A stretch of DNA of 64,000 bases from Microvelia longipes (lineage: Eukaryota > Arthropoda > Insecta > Hemiptera > Veliidae): assembly GCA_018340805.1 (NCBI GenBank), contig JACMZG010001863.1:26774526-26838525 (forward strand), written 5' to 3'. Positions 38,871 through 52,129 of the stretch are shown piece after piece. A program made the position numbers and the translations under genes. Every line of letters begins with the position of its first letter. Within the stretch, counting starts at the first letter, position 1. Below the pieces are notes generated by a model. That model was not told the origin of the DNA. It saw only the letters and a program-made list of their open reading frames with translations, and searched no databases.

Positions 38871-39404
38871 CTAAAGAAAAAAACAAGTAAATAAATATTA
38901 TTACTTATCTTGGTAAAAATTCTAGTCTTATTCTGTGTTATTATTATAAGTTATTATATACTATAAGACTAGAAAAATTTGAGGCTGAAACGCGATGTAA
39001 AAACGCCCATTCCTGTCTAAAATGTATTGATCGTGAACAGTCTTTAATAAGAATTGCAAAACATGTTAATTATGTATTATTACTGCAACAACTGATGTAT
39101 TAATCCCTGTATACAGAGTGGTACATTTAAAAACATCACCCTGATAACTCAGCTCTGTTAACAGCTACAGCGATTAAATTGCTATCTACCCCTATGAAAT
39201 CAACCACTAGGTGTATAAATACTTAATTATTTTTTTGGTAATCATCTGGCAAGTATGGTAAACTGATTAATGTCTGTTATGACCTTGCAGTCCATCAGGG
39301 ATAACCCAGGTTCAACAGGAACGTCTTTAAATGGTAGTGGCTGCCGTTACATTCAAAGGGTTGGCGATAATTTATTGAACAAAATCTTATAAACTTTGAG
39401 TGTA

Positions 39405-39480
39405 ATCTGGGATTCGAAACCCAGACCTCCGTGGTGTCAAAGGTCAGTATAAATACTACGGACTTCAACACGGAGGTGGC
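39405..39480 (-). repeat. tRNA-like (B-box) SINE module in gene A intron
   Basis: CTGGGTTTCGAATCCCAGA on the minus strand resembles a TPsiC arm. CACGGAGG and CCTCCGTG words flank it as a small inverted repeat. Confidence 0.45.
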
Positions 39481-40504
39481 TCTTAAAACTAACTTTTATG
39501 TATTATGGGAAATAGAAAATAATATTACTTAAATAATATTGCTTTGGAAAACGTTTCTAATAAAGTGGCACACGTTGAAACCTTAAAGTCTAATAGTGTG
39601 ACAAAGTCGCTAATTCGTAAAATAGGTTTTGCAAGACTAGGTGTCTGTGTGTGTATGTATGTATGTTTATATGAATGCAATATTATTTTTCAATCATTAT
39701 CTTTGATTTTTCAAAGAAAATGCACTAAATCAACTAAACTTTCAATAAGTGCCAATAATGCGGTGCTGTGTCAATTTTGGGATGATGATCATTGATTTGT
39801 ATGACATTGGAATACGCATGCGTATTTTCTCTTAAAAAATTCGGAACATACATCTAACCCTATATGGTTGTGTGGTTCTTTTACTTTTGTTGGATGTAAT
39901 ATAAAAATTTTTGGATTACATATCTTCTATTTGTTTTATTTTCCGAGAATATAATGTTTTAACTAGAGTTAGCTATACACAACGGACATTTCAAATTTAT
40001 TTAAGGTGAAAGTTGTTTAGCCTTGTTACAAGGCTATACTATTTATATTAATTCGCCTCATTGATTATTGAGCAAGAAAGAACGCATGATGAAAATTCGT
40101 CCGGCTAGTGTATCTTGACGCCAGAATAATTAATAATTATAGTACTCTAAACTACTCCTAGGTATATCATGTTCATCTAGGTTCAGCAGAAGATACTGAT
40201 AAAAACAGTCGTGAATTGCTAGGTAATATTAATATTTTTGGTAAATAAGGACAAATAAGTATTTAATTTTTTGACTTAAGTGGAGGGACTTGTTCTTATT
40301 TTTCTTTATATATTAACTTAACTGCTCTACTTTTCTATTACTGGTAAAAATTCCATGAGTTGTGTCATGTCGATCCTACTGCTACTCAAAAATTAATAAA
40401 GTATAGTGACATTTGATAAGTCGGGTTATCATTCAAAAAAATATGAACGATGAAGCTGCAAAGTTAGCATATTTTTAATTAACATTATGGATCAAATTAC
40501 TTAC

Positions 40505-40680
40505 GTTAACAATCCACTCACGACTATTGTTGCCAGAATAACAAATAGCGCTATTTCTTGCTTCATAGTCAGTTCTATATTCCATCCTGGACTGGTATCT
40601 TCAAAACTTTTGGTTGCGTTTGTATCTTTTATTATTAATTCATTCGACGAATCACCTCTTGTTATGTTTAGATTGTCCAT
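40505..40680 (-). CDS. Gene A exon 1: ectodomain and transmembrane segment
   Basis: This is the first coding exon of a two-exon gene. The ATG is at 40680, and the exon ends at a canonical GTAAGT donor (GT at 40503-40504) in phase 2. It encodes 58 residues plus two bases. Residues 1-42 are polar with two N-glycosylation sequons (NIT at 5, NAT at 21). Residues 43-63, reached across the splice, form a hydrophobic span (ALFVILATIVVSGLL). There is no signal peptide. The sequons before the span and the basic residues after it predict a type III, N-out single-pass protein. The start is the first ATG of the open frame; a possible non-coding leader acceptor lies just upstream near 40735. The function is unknown. 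I infer the exon from the open frame, the donor and the matching phase of the downstream acceptor. Confidence 0.68.
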
Positions 40681-40768
40681 ATTGGAATGATCAATGATTT
40701 ATTCTTATTATAGGATTTACATTTTACTTATTAAAATCGGCTAAAATTAATCTGAAAACTAATGAATC

Positions 40769-41480
40769 AGGTATAGGGTACCTCGGAACTTTTCCTCATC
40801 ATATCGGATTCGCTAAGCTCATCCTCACCACTTCGGACTCGCTTCGCTTGTTCTCAGAATAAATAAAATACTCCAAATTTATACTATTACACGTCCTTAA
40901 ACAGTAAATCTATTAGTTTTATTCAAAGCGGTCACCCATCCAGGCACCTCACTGGATGCTGCTTAACTTTTATTATCTTAATTATTTATTACATAAGGGA
41001 TACACTTGTACCAAATCTCGACTCAATTAAATTATTATCAGATTATTTTTAAACAAGTTTACCAGCCATTCGACACAACATGAACTAACGTTGATAATGA
41101 GATATGATATGAAACTTTGCATATTTTTGTAGGCCTTATATATGACTGCATGCGTGCTAATTCTCAGATCTATCAAAACTTTTTTTCGTGTTTTATGAAT
41201 TTTCGAAAATTAATTATTTTGCCGGTTAGTGACGTCATATTAAACTATTTTCCGAATAGCACAACGATATATTATTATCGTTATTACAAAGATTGATTTT
41301 TGTAATAAGTTTTTAACTCCCTAGCATAAGTACACTGGAAATACTTATGCTAGGGTAGATACTATATATTATGGTAGAAACACACTCACTCACAGAAGAG
41401 TTTGAAAAAAATCACTTAGGAGGTCTTAAAACACCTGAAAATAATAATTTAGGAAACATTTTGTTTTCTGATTTTTAGTG
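40769..41480 (-). mobile_element. 5S-derived repeat, near full-length, upstream of gene A
   Basis: Tail, two GA hairpins (40800-40858), a core with a small deletion (40925-40975) and a full upstream arm. It sits about 90 bp upstream of the gene A start codon and so may affect its promoter. Confidence 0.87.
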
Positions 41481-42084
41481 CACAGAATACTTTTTCTATA
41501 TACCTAAGATGTAAATGAGGAAAAGTAAAAGTACTGTCAGCAATTGTTTAACTTTTAAAAAACTATTGACGTATTTGAAAATAAAAGTATTTTATCTAAT
41601 TAAGAAATAATTTGTTTATTTATTTTAATCTTTTCCTTTTAATATTATAGCAAAAATCATACTAATATTAGTAACCTAGTATTTGGAACATTATTTAAGC
41701 TTGATTCTTTCTTATATGATTCATAATTTTTTTTGTTTACATTTGATCTAATCATTAAAGTCGAAATCAATTATAAGTAATGTTCCCTATTCTGGAATCT
41801 CGTTTTAAAAAACTTACGAGCAAAACTTAAATGATTTCAAATTCCATATTCATATAGGATGGTTTAACTTATTTACCTGACCTCTATATTATAACTAATG
41901 AGCATTATTACGAATAACATGTATGATTAACATTTAATAGCATTACAAAGTAATTATAATTCTCTTATCAAATTATTATAACCTTAGTTGTAGCATTTGT
42001 TAACCGTGTGCGTTAAGTCTGTAAAATATACTTGACTCATGATAACCTTAAAAATAATGAATAGTATTATTTTAACTTAAAAAA

Positions 42085-42310
42085 CAGTTGATTAAGCGAC
42101 AAAACAAGGGGGATTTGGTCTTTTGGTTGCTAAGCGTCCCAGGCCATTGGGGCTCTTTGCAGCCCCTGTGCCTCCCTATGAACACGAAACGACTAGGTGT
42201 ACTGTACATTTTGACGTATTTGTCGATTTCGTTAGTGGCATACTGGTACAATATAAGCGTATTTCCACATGTTTATTTGGAAAAATGTGTTTTGTAAACA
42301 TAAAGTAGTA
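42085..42310 (+). other. Unassigned GC-elevated segment
   Basis: Two overlapping frames of 61-69 codons share this DNA, one containing a chance PVPPYEHE. An acag precedes 42088, but the frame with PPPY-like sequence is stopped just after it. No gene call is justified. Confidence 0.2.
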
Positions 42311-42349
42311 CATGTGAAACGATAAAATTAAAACTAATGCTGATATTTA

Positions 42350-42450
42350 AATTTAATTTGTTACATGCTGTGTTACTTGTTAATGCATGTGTTATTTAAC
42401 TTGTTACATGCATGTGTTTAATTTAACTTGTTACATGCATTGTTTATTTA
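42350..42450. repeat. Short imperfect tandem repeat
   Basis: Three copies of a roughly 30-bp unit around AACTTGTTACATGCATGTG. Confidence 0.75.
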
Positions 42451-42662
42451 CACATCACTATTCGATGTTTTTATCAATTTTGGCATGTTTTGTTTATTAA
42501 TTAAGTTTATTATTATAATCTATCAACTTATTATTATTTTTTAAATCTATCACTATTATTTGTTATTTTAGTCATATTGTTTTCATTGACACTATGCTTT
42601 GGGAAATTGAAAAAGTTAATTTTCGTGCCATGTTTCATTCTGATTAGAGCAAAAGTAAGTGG

Positions 42663-42666
<4 letters not shown>

Positions 42667-42732
<66 letters not shown>
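42667..42732. repeat. (AT)n microsatellite
   Basis: Uninterrupted AT of about 65 bp. Confidence 0.95.
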
Positions 42733-42736
<4 letters not shown>

Positions 42737-43856
42737 GTTTGGGCATCCGAGCGTTTTATGATAGAAATTCGCTAAAATTCGTAATTTAATCAATAATTTG
42801 ACTTAAAAATACCTTTAATAAATTGGCGCACAAAGTTTCATTTTGATATTGTTCACCAGTATGCAAATATTGAAATTAGAATTTTTTACATTGACAGCCT
42901 GTAACATTAAATCTTTTAAATGTTTTTGACATATTGTCGTGTGTGTGATCAGTGAGCTTGCACTTTCAAAAACACCACCTCCCCTTCTATGAATTCAACC
43001 TCATAAGCTTAATTTCCTTTCAAAAATTCACTGAAATTACAGTATAAAATTAACATGTTTGTTTGACTTTCGACAAAAGTTATAACAAGCTTAATGTTGT
43101 TAATTCATATGTTTATAATTCACTGCACGGACTTTGACTTTGACTAGGTATGTAAAGAGTGCATCAAATTAAAATAAGTATGAGACTTACATTAATCAAG
43201 AGTCTTCAACTAAAAGTCTTTCTTTATTTACTCTAAAAATTATCTTAAGTAGCTGTGCATTATAGTTATTTCAGTAAAGTTTTACTTAATTTAACTTAAA
43301 AACATTTAAATAAACAGTGCTCAAGGTAATTTAAGTAAGATTCTTAGTCAATTCACCTCAGAAAAGACAAGCTGCGCATCAAGGTAAAATGTACCGTAGA
43401 TTTTATACAAAAACCTCTCATTGAATAAATTTGTCGTTGATGGCGTTACTCTTGTTTAGCTCCAGTAGCTCAAAATATAGAATATAATTTCATATGTTCA
43501 TAAAAATAATAAAATTATTATTTTTAATTTGGCAAGTTTTGAGGTTAGAGACTTGTAAATACTTAGAAATACTCAGTAGGAAGGATACAACATTTTTTTA
43601 CCAAAAAAGAGAAAAGCATTTACGCACGAAGACAGCGGTCTGTCAAAAATGTTGGACTTAGGGTCTGCCTCATGCCAACTAAAACTTACTCCGTGAAACC
43701 CCTTAAACATAGCCTGGAACCGTAATTCACATTACTTCAGACTAGGCCTTCCCACTTTTGTCAACGCTTTATAGTGGGTCCTGTCCAGACGTTGCAAGAA
43801 AACTTGCAACGCTTATAACCAACGCCAAAACCTAAAAAAAATAAAATAAAAAAATT

Positions 43857-44135
43857 GTACTCGGGGTAAATCGGAACTTTTCCTCATCACATCGGATTCG
43901 CTACGCTCATTCTCACTACTTCGGAATCGCTTCGCACGTCCTCGGATAGTAAATGCATCCGTTTCATTCTCAGCGGTCACACATATAGGACTGACCACGC
44001 TCAATGCTGCTTAACTTTTACGATCCAATAAAAATCACAGATATACTTGTCGTATTGAAACGAAACTTGATGTACTTATTTATTACGTAAAGGTATATAC
44101 TTGTACCATGTTTTAACTCAATTTAATTTTTTGGT
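43857..44135 (-). mobile_element. 5S-derived repeat with core
   Basis: Both GA hairpins and a core with an 8-bp-scale deletion (43970-44020) are present, with the start of the upstream arm after it. Confidence 0.87.
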
Positions 44136-44139
44136 ACTT

Positions 44140-45845
44140 AAAGTAATTTCCCCTCTAAGTACTATTTTCCCCTAGTACTTCACTCCCTCTACGTATAAGT
44201 CTCTTCGTATATTTCCATGATGAAAAGATCCTTAGATCCTACACGCCCGGTCACAAGTACGTGGGTAAGAATCCAGCTTTCACTGTCTGCAGCTTTGCAT
44301 GGATTTTGCAGTTTATTGTTTTAACCTTTACCTTCTTTTTCAGGTCCTTATCGGTAGCTGATCATTGTATTGTGTCCAGTTCACATCGTGCGGCATAGGG
44401 CCTAAATAGGTAATTTGTTACTTTAATTTTCTGTGTGTGTGTTAACCCTGAGGTTCTTACTAAACCCATTTTTTTAATTGTAAAAAATCTATCCTACGAC
44501 TACAATTTCATCAAAATTTAACCGAATTCGGTAACATATTATTCTGTCCTGTTAAACTGCTGTATGAATTTAATGTTTGATTTTTTATGAAGACTGAAAT
44601 TTGAGTTTTTAAATATATTACAGAAAATCGGCACCAAACAACATCATTTGTTAGGATCTCCTCGGCAAATAGTGTTGGTAATACAGGATGATAGACGTTA
44701 TAAGGTGATTCGAATTAATGTTAAAAACCAAACGAAGTCGGAGGTTATAACATGACTTTTTTAATGGCGTGACGTCATGGCAGGAGTCGGTATAGGTGGT
44801 TTACATTGAAAATTATGAATAATTATCATTCTAATGATGATTAGAATGTTGATAATGGCACCTAACTAACTTAGGGTGCCAAGTTAATGGTACCAAAATG
44901 ATCGTAAAGGCAAAGGACAGGGCAATCTGCCAAATGTTCGGTTTCACCATTTTCTAGGCCAATACATTATAGAATACAGTTTTAAATTAATTAATTTGAA
45001 TTTCATAATTGTGAATACGGGTTTTCACATGTTTCCGTCCCCACTGAGTTAATGCATTAAAATTGCGTCTGAAGCTAAAAATTGACCTTTGGAGACATTG
45101 TGCTAATTCGGTTATATTAATTACCATAGAAAGTTGAGAGCGGGCTCATTTTAATGAAGTATGCTAACTTTCCCTAACTGCATATTTTTAGGTGACCCAT
45201 TTATTTCGAATTAAAGTTGACAGATGATTTTTACAAACTTTTAAATCAATTGCGGGAAAACAGTACGAGATTGCGAATACTTTTCAATGCACACCATACC
45301 CTACTTTAAAGAAATCTACAAGGATATGACATCATTTTTCTTTTACGACCAATGGACCTGACGGGAACCACCACTTTTTGCATTTATTTCCCTGACATTT
45401 TTTTGGGTTTAGGCCAAGTTTTTTTCCAAGCTGGTTCTTGGTTTCACCAAAAAAACTCTTAAATAATATAGGTATTTCAAAAAAGTAAATTCCAACCTCC
45501 ACATGATGTGTTAATTGCGGCCAAATAACTAGTTGGCCAACTCAAACTAAAGAAAACATTAAATACCATCAACTTGTGATTATTTTATCTTAAGATTAAA
45601 TTTAATATAGTTTTAATTACTAATTAAAAAAAGTTTAAAAAATATATTTTATTACAATACTTATTAGTTTAGTAAATACAATTATGTATAAAATATAAAT
45701 TTTGGAGCAAACCACTATAATTACTCTTTTATTTTTATTTTGTTTAAAAGTTTAAACTAGAAATTTCCCTAGGGTAATTGTTCATTTTTTAACAATAAAT
45801 TAATTAAAACTATTCGGCGCGGGCACAGAGGTATTATTACTAGAG
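44140..45845. other. Non-repetitive spacer between genes A and B
   Basis: Slightly GC-richer than average with a few short frames. I see no splice-supported exon or named repeat. Confidence 0.4.
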
Positions 45846-45852
45846 AATTTGG

Positions 45853-45899
45853 ATGTTTCAAAATTCAACAGGTAGGGAACCTGTTGAATTTTGAAACAT
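45853..45899. repeat. Perfect 20-bp inverted repeat
   Basis: ATGTTTCAAAATTCAACAGG, a 7-base loop, then its exact complement. Confidence 0.97.
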
Positions 45900-46315
45900 A
45901 AAAAAAGTAACCTGAACAACTTCGGTTGTTATTATAACCTAAAATAGTTTAAAATTAAAGTAACTTATATTATGAACGTTAACAATAAAAAACAAAACAC
46001 ACATCAATGTGTAAAAACACACTACAATGATTGATTTACTTTAACCTTAACACACTATTAGAGTAGGTCATACTTAGCCCCTGAGAACCGCAAAAAGATG
46101 TTTCAAGCCTCCTATTATATTAAGATATATATAGTATAGTATAGGGTAGGCCCTCTATTGATATATCTCTATGGGTGTGGACACATAGCCCACATCTTTC
46201 TTGATTTATCAGCGTAACTGTACATGTGATAAATCTCATCAGATAAATAATTTTACTTATAACATTTTCTCTATAGTTATCATATGTGTGTCTATATGTG
46301 CCCACACCTTGTATC
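45853..46315. mobile_element. Unassigned dispersed element, first copy
   Basis: It shares an ordered set of words with 46405-46720: GTTGAATTTTGAAA, AAAAAGTAACCTGA, GCCCCTGAGA, ATGTTTCA.GCCTCC and ATATATCTCTATG. A perfect 20-bp inverted repeat marks the left edge. Confidence 0.6.
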
Positions 46316-46404
46316 TACAAATGCTAATTATTACTACTTATAAATATATATTTATCACAATACATTTTTAAAAATACATATATTCATCATTATATTCAGG
46401 GCCC

Positions 46405-46725
46405 TATTGGTTGAATTTTGAAAACATCGAAAAAGTAACCTGACACATCGATATCATTATCATCAAAAAACAGAACAAAAAACAGTAAATATATAGTAGT
46501 AGAATGTTGAAAATACAAATCACAACACAAACAATCTGAGGGAAGCCCAAAACAATTGATTAATTATAACCTCAACTCCCTCTTGGAGAAGGTTTCAATG
46601 AGGTTACACAGAGCCCCTGAGAGCCCCACTAAAAATGTTTCAGGCCTCTCAATGTATTAAGATAGGCTATGCTCCCTCTAGTATATATCTCTATGTATAT
46701 CATAGTATAATATGAAAACTAATTA
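46405..46725. mobile_element. Unassigned dispersed element, second copy
   Basis: This is a diverged neighbour in the same orientation as the preceding element. No coding capacity. Confidence 0.6.
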
Positions 46726-47735
46726 ATACTAAATTTACATTAATGCTTAAAACCAAAATGGTATAACTTTTCTCCACTTATTTACATAGCACCTAAAAGA
46801 AAAAAAAAACAACTTTATACTCAATTTTCTTTAATGTCATATAAGTTTGAACATTTACTTAAAACTATTTAATATTTTTATGTTTACTATCGGAAAATAT
46901 CAGCTATTACCTAACTACTGTCAGCTTACATTTCTATGCTCAACACTGCTTTGATACAACACTAATGAAGAAGATTTTAAACCAAGTTTTTTTGGCTTTT
47001 TGTTCTTAATCCACAGAAAAGCAATATATTAAAGCAAAATATCGTATTAAATAGTATAATTTAAATTATATTATGACGTAATTCCTTACTTATATCTCTC
47101 TCATAAATTATGAGAATACCCGACTCTGATCGAACAAGCCACCTAGGTAGCCCTTGTAGGTGGTTGGCGCGACCCCCACAGAAAAGCTAAACACCCGTAT
47201 CACTATTTTATTAATATCCAACTCGACTCTTTATTTATTTATCTTTATTGTTTATAGCAAATTTTCTTTAAAGAAAAATCTACCGCAAACTAATTTAAAA
47301 TTCAAAGTTTCTTATAATGGTGATGCTTTTTTGCTTTACTATCCTGCTCTTCCTTCAGTTTCCGATGCATGTTTTATAACCTGAGCAGTAGCGTCACAGC
47401 ACGTTATTTAATTTCCGAGACTTTTCTTAAATAGCATAAAAATAGCATAAAACAGAGCTATAAATAAGTCTGAATAATGCTGTGCAGTGTCGATATTAGA
47501 ATAATGAATATTTATGTATAATCTATTTTTACGAATTATTGTACGAGTATAGCTGTATTATTCTAGACTTATGTAATTACAATTTTGTCTATAAATATCT
47601 CCGTTTTGGTTGAAATGTCTGTATTATCGTCTATTTAAGCTAATTTTCATAGGTTATTTTTTGTCGCATTTTATAATATAATATTGACAAGAGATAGTCC
47701 AGTTCTTTAATTTTATCAGTGCGGTAGTTTATTTA

Positions 47736-48102
47736 TTAACCGTGGATGCATACGCTTTCAACTCTGTGTTGAAAGCGCCATAGTATAGGGCATATCTCTG
47801 ATGGTAGTACACTATACGAGCTGCACATGTGGTTAGTTAAAAGTAGATGCGTTGTTTGTTCGACTAATTGATTGATTGTTATTGGTTGATTGAGAGGCGG
47901 CAGTGATGTGCTTTGACTGTAAGCAGGCGGTGCGAAGCAGACATCGTTATAAGAAGGCGGTGCGTCTGTCATTAGTTGATTTCTTGCCGGGTTTCCTTGC
48001 TGACATCGTCTTCCTCTTATCACTTGACCACTTTCCATTGTAACCCAGGCACTCCTTGGTCTCACTCTTCTGTCTAAAGATGCTCGCGTGAGAGCTAGCG
48101 AA
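47736..48102 (-). CDS. Gene B exon 2: cytoplasmic tail with two PPxY motifs
   Basis: The acceptor (gatttttccag) ends at 48103, and the exon joins exon 1 in phase (GT+T gives Val47) to give a 168-residue protein. The proximal tail is basic (RASLDRRVRPR, 53-63). PPSY lies at 95-98 and PPAY at 105-108, set in ALPxY-like polar sequence. Such motifs bind WW domains of NEDD4-family ubiquitin ligases, which act on membrane-protein trafficking; that role here is an inference. The stop codon TAA overlaps an AATAAA (47732-47737), so the 3'UTR may be very short. GC content is clearly higher than in the flanks, as expected for coding sequence. The whole tail is in one exon, as in genes A and C. A Commissureless-like or NDFIP-like adaptor is an architectural analogy only. 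Confidence 0.75.
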
Positions 48103-48758
48103 CTGGAAAAATCAAAATAATATTAAACCCTTTGATAAGTAAAATTAGTTGACGTATTATTTTTATTATATTAAAAAATATAATAAAAACGCGGGCTGCC
48201 CGCGTTTTCCTTCGAAGTTTATTCATAAGTTAAGTTTATACATCTTATCCATTTTATTTTTCCATCTTCTGTAACAGAAGATCTGTTACAGATTAAAAAA
48301 TGTGTAACATATTTTAACAGTATGTGCAGACTACTTTTTCCTTAATCATTCATTTTGAATCAAATATGAATGAATCAATATAAATCAAATTATAAAAACA
48401 TTTTTTACAATAAAAAATAAAACATTTTATTTTTTATATGTCTTGAAGTTTATGTTGGAATCGTTTTATGATCAAAATCAGAAGTTTTTAAGAGGAAAAA
48501 AGTATTAATTTTTTTTTAAATCTAACACTGGTTTGAAAAGAAATTCTGATGCTAGTTGTAAGTTTTCTGAGTTCAGCAAGGTCTCAACTAAATTTTTGTG
48601 TGACTAGCACTAAGATTTCAAAAATTTATATAATAGCCTCAAAACAATCCATGTTTTTGAGTTTTGATAAATAAGATAGGGAAGTCTATTTATAATATCT
48701 ATTCTATATTTGGCTGCTTTAAGCCTAAAATTTACATTAATAGTAAAGTAATACTCAC

Positions 48759-48898
48759 ACTCTAATAACTAGAACAAACATAAACATGAAGAGAGTGAAA
48801 CCAATCATGAATGCTGCTAGTGTTCCAGTCCAGTAGACAGGATCTTGTTGTGGATCTGGAAACGGAGGATACACTGCCGTGGGGGCGGAATAATCCAT
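48759..48898 (-). CDS. Gene B exon 1: short ectodomain and transmembrane segment
   Basis: The ATG at 48898 has a good insect context (AAAAATGG). The exon runs 46 codons plus two bases to a GTGAGT donor, in phase 2. The N terminus is Pro/Tyr rich (YPPFPDP at 10-16) and lacks a signal peptide. Residues 24-45 form a strongly hydrophobic span rich in Phe and Met (FTLFMFMFVLVI), followed at once by Arg46. The predicted topology is N-out, C-in by the positive-inside rule. A plausible 5'UTR acceptor (tttggttttag) lies near 48975. The stretch between it and the ATG contains only short stopped frames, so the start is set by the ATG at 48898. Confidence 0.72.
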
Positions 48899-49599
48899 TT
48901 TTATATTTTATCAAACTTAGATTTTTCCACTTTTGGATAATTTCTTATTACCATTTGAAACTCCTTATTTACTCTAAAACCAAATAATTAAAGTATGTAA
49001 ATAAGAACTTTTATAATGAAATTATAAGTTATTTATAACATCTATGCCATTCACCAGTGGTTGTATGTATGTCATACCTAAATGTACACCATATCAATTT
49101 ATGAGCATTATTATGATACAATGATGAGAAAAAGTATTGTGTCTTCCTAAAAATCTAAAAGCGAGATTTCATCAAAATTATCCGTTTTAGACGTTTTTAA
49201 GATTTGTTTTTGGTAGATTTCATCATGATGTCTGTGTATGTGTCATGCATACTGTTAACGGTTATGCGTGGCAGACAAAACGGTTCTCGACTGAAATGAA
49301 TCTTGTTAGATGAAGATATAAAAGAATGAATATGTTATCATTGAAACTAAGGTTATAAACTTTTGCTGTATTTGTGCTAAAGGGTTGAAGTTTTAGAAAT
49401 TGTGGCGAAGCCAATCTGAACCTTTTTAGCCCTAGACGATGGGCTAGTTTTCATTTTGAGGTTAGCTTAGCGAAACTAAAGTTATTTAGACCTAGACGTT
49501 GGGCTGACATTCTATTTTGACGTAGATCGTAGCCAGACCAAAGTGATTCGACCTTAAGAATTTGGCCACCATGACATTTCAAGGATTAGAAAACAAAAC

Positions 49600-49650
49600 C
49601 AAAGCAGAGAGGAAAAGTTTCGAGTTACCCCGTATCTGATTTTTTTATTT
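49600..49650 (+). mobile_element. 5S-derived repeat, terminal fragment
   Basis: GAGAGGAAAAGTTTCGAGTT, then ACCCCGTATCTGATTTTTTT. Confidence 0.55.
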
Positions 49651-50729
49651 ATTACAGTAAAACTATTTCTATTGGCTACTACTACTATCTCTATTTCTTT
49701 TGGCAAAGTGAAGTCTTGCATTTGGCTTAACCAAACCAATTAGGTGGATAAAACCTAAAGGAACGTTAAGAGAATGGTTTCCCACTTGAGAATGGCTAAT
49801 GGCACTTGTCCGATTTGGAGAACCCAAATATGTCATCTATGATTAATTAACTAAAAAGACTTATGAAATAAATATTTTCCACTGATTGGGTCAATCTTAT
49901 TGTCCTGCTAACATTGTTAGTGTTAGTTTTCTTAAGTTTTAGATGCGTTTCCGCCGTATTAAATAAGATTAAGATTTAATACTATTAAGATGTGTTGTCG
50001 TATTCTAGTCACTGTAAGAACATGTTCGACAGTATTTATGGTGGATGATGACCTTCAGGAATCGCAATCTGCAAAGGTGGGTTTAGGGAGCTTAGGGGCT
50101 TAAGCCCTCTCCCTCTCTCTCAAATACATGTTACCCCCCCCCCCCCCCTTAAATTTTACTAATTAAGCCGTTCCTGCTTCTCCGAATAAAAAATTAGCTT
50201 TACCAAGAAAGCGCTCCCCCCTTGTTTATTAGAAAGCCCGCTGTTATTCTCATGGTTTTATCCGTCAGTGGTATAGTTGAGGCAAAAAGAATTTCAAGTT
50301 TCAAATTCCAATTTGCCTAGATTTTTGATTTTTCCTTTTTGTTAATCTTTGAACTTGAGACTTCATCTCGACGTTTGTGTAGAAATTATATTATTAAGGT
50401 ATAACTTAACTAACTCAATTCTTTTTTTCTCCACCAAACTAGTATAGTGTATAAGCCTACAACCACATTTTCGTAATTAAAATCAACAGGTCAAAGGAAT
50501 TACTGAAGTTTAATTAACAAATAATAAAGTATCGTTACTAGTATTCGATTTTAATATATATTTTCCTAGACATTAAATACATATCGTGCTTTATAGGCTC
50601 AGTAATGCACATTGTAATGTAATTTGTTCATGTCAGTTAACATAATAATAGTATTAATTGTTTTTGTTGTTTGAATCAACATTAGATTTAGTATACACAT
50701 CAAAGTATAAATAAAATCATTACACTTAC

Positions 50730-50850
50730 CATGTACATAATTTCACCATATTGTATTTGCTCGCACCTGTTATCTTATAACTTTATAATCCAATTAACAA
50801 CTACGTAACACTTTATTTTATAATCACTGAGCCAAATATTTCATGACTGG
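50730..50850 (-). other. Candidate untranslated leader exon of gene B
   Basis: A perfect GTAAGT donor (GT at 50728-50729) follows a short segment ending in ATG. Upstream on the minus strand are TATAAA-type sequences and a CTCAGTGA initiator-like motif. If spliced to the acceptor near 48975, its terminal ATG opens only a three-codon frame, so it would be leader sequence. The upstream limit is a guess, and transcript evidence is lacking. Confidence 0.25.
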
Positions 50851-51301
50851 ATTTTTTTGTCTATTTGGTCCAAAAACAATAAATTTTCAACCATTAAGTA
50901 ATAAAATTTAAAATTAAAATTTACCTATTTCAACTCTTTAAATAAAATTTAAATAATTTTTTTAGCGACGTGTAATTGAATAGTGGTTTTTCCACTTCCC
51001 ACTCCATTAATTTCTTATCAATTAAGATAATGAATATAATAACACAGATATGGCAATTTGAGTGATAAAGGTAGATATTGTACAAACACTTGTTGTACTT
51101 ATATTACTCATATTCTATAAAAGTTTCATACAAATGAATTTAAGTTCGTTTTCAATAATTGTAAACATGAAAAGTGATCTGATGCGTAATGCGTATGAAA
51201 GTTTGTCTGAACTTGGAAATTGTATGTGTAAGTTTGTTATCAACTTGAGCTTAAAAGCGTAATAAACAGACAAAATGCAACATATTTCTATAGAAAGAAA
51301 T

Positions 51302-51570
51302 TCGGTATAGGGTACCTCGAAACTTTTCCTCATAATACCGGATTCGCTATGCACAATCTCACTACTTCGGTCTTGCTTCGCTAATTTACATTGCAGTACA
51401 TCTTCGAACTCGGTTCACTCGTCCTTAGATAGTAAAAACGTCCGTCTTATTACCAGAGGTCACCCATCAAGGTACTGACCTGCCTATTAAAATTAAACGT
51501 AGTATACTTATTTATTACGTAAAGTGATACTCTTACACCAAATTTCAATTCAGTTAGAATATTCTTAAAT
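51302..51570 (-). mobile_element. 5S-derived repeat with damaged core
   Basis: Tail, a duplicated and diverged hairpin region (51340-51430), a core truncated after TCAAGGTACTGACC and part of the upstream arm. Confidence 0.8.
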
Positions 51571-52129
51571 TTTTACCAATTTAAAATCGGTAAAAACTTG
51601 GTATGTATAAAAGAGGAAAAAAGTTAATTAAATTAAAATGAACTCTAACTAAATCGAAGTATGATGCCATAGTCTGTTATTATTTATTAATATAAATCTT
51701 TGATATTTATAAATATGTATGTATATTATATTTTTTAATATATATTAAATAAATAGCTTATATCTATTCAATACTAATTTATATTAAAAGGAGTCCAGTG
51801 AATTTAATAATCATGAAATCATCAACAAGAAATCTAGTTAACATAAATTTACCAATTATCAGATTAAGTAAGTCGCACCAGTCCCCTTTTTGTATTTGAT
51901 GTTAAATGCAACAAGAAGAAAGTTACCAAGCAGTAAGCTGATTTTACTGATAAGAAATCTAAAAGAGGAGTTCAAGAGCTACGCAATGTGAGTTTTCAGA
52001 GCATGCCGTAAAGACAAAACTGTTTTGTTGGTAACATGTTATTTTTGTTTTTGGACTCCACAGCTCAGTTTTACTTATATTTAAAGATCTTCAAAGAAAT
52101 CAAAAATTCAGTTTTTTTCAATTTTAGAG

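Noticed and set aside
39405..39480. Possible tRNA gene
   Set aside because: Only the B-box arm is convincing; acceptor and D-arm pairing are absent, so a SINE module is more likely.
42123..42308. Plus-strand frame with PVPPYEHE
   Set aside because: It lies on the strand opposite the family, has no transmembrane exon and is stopped just after the candidate acceptor.
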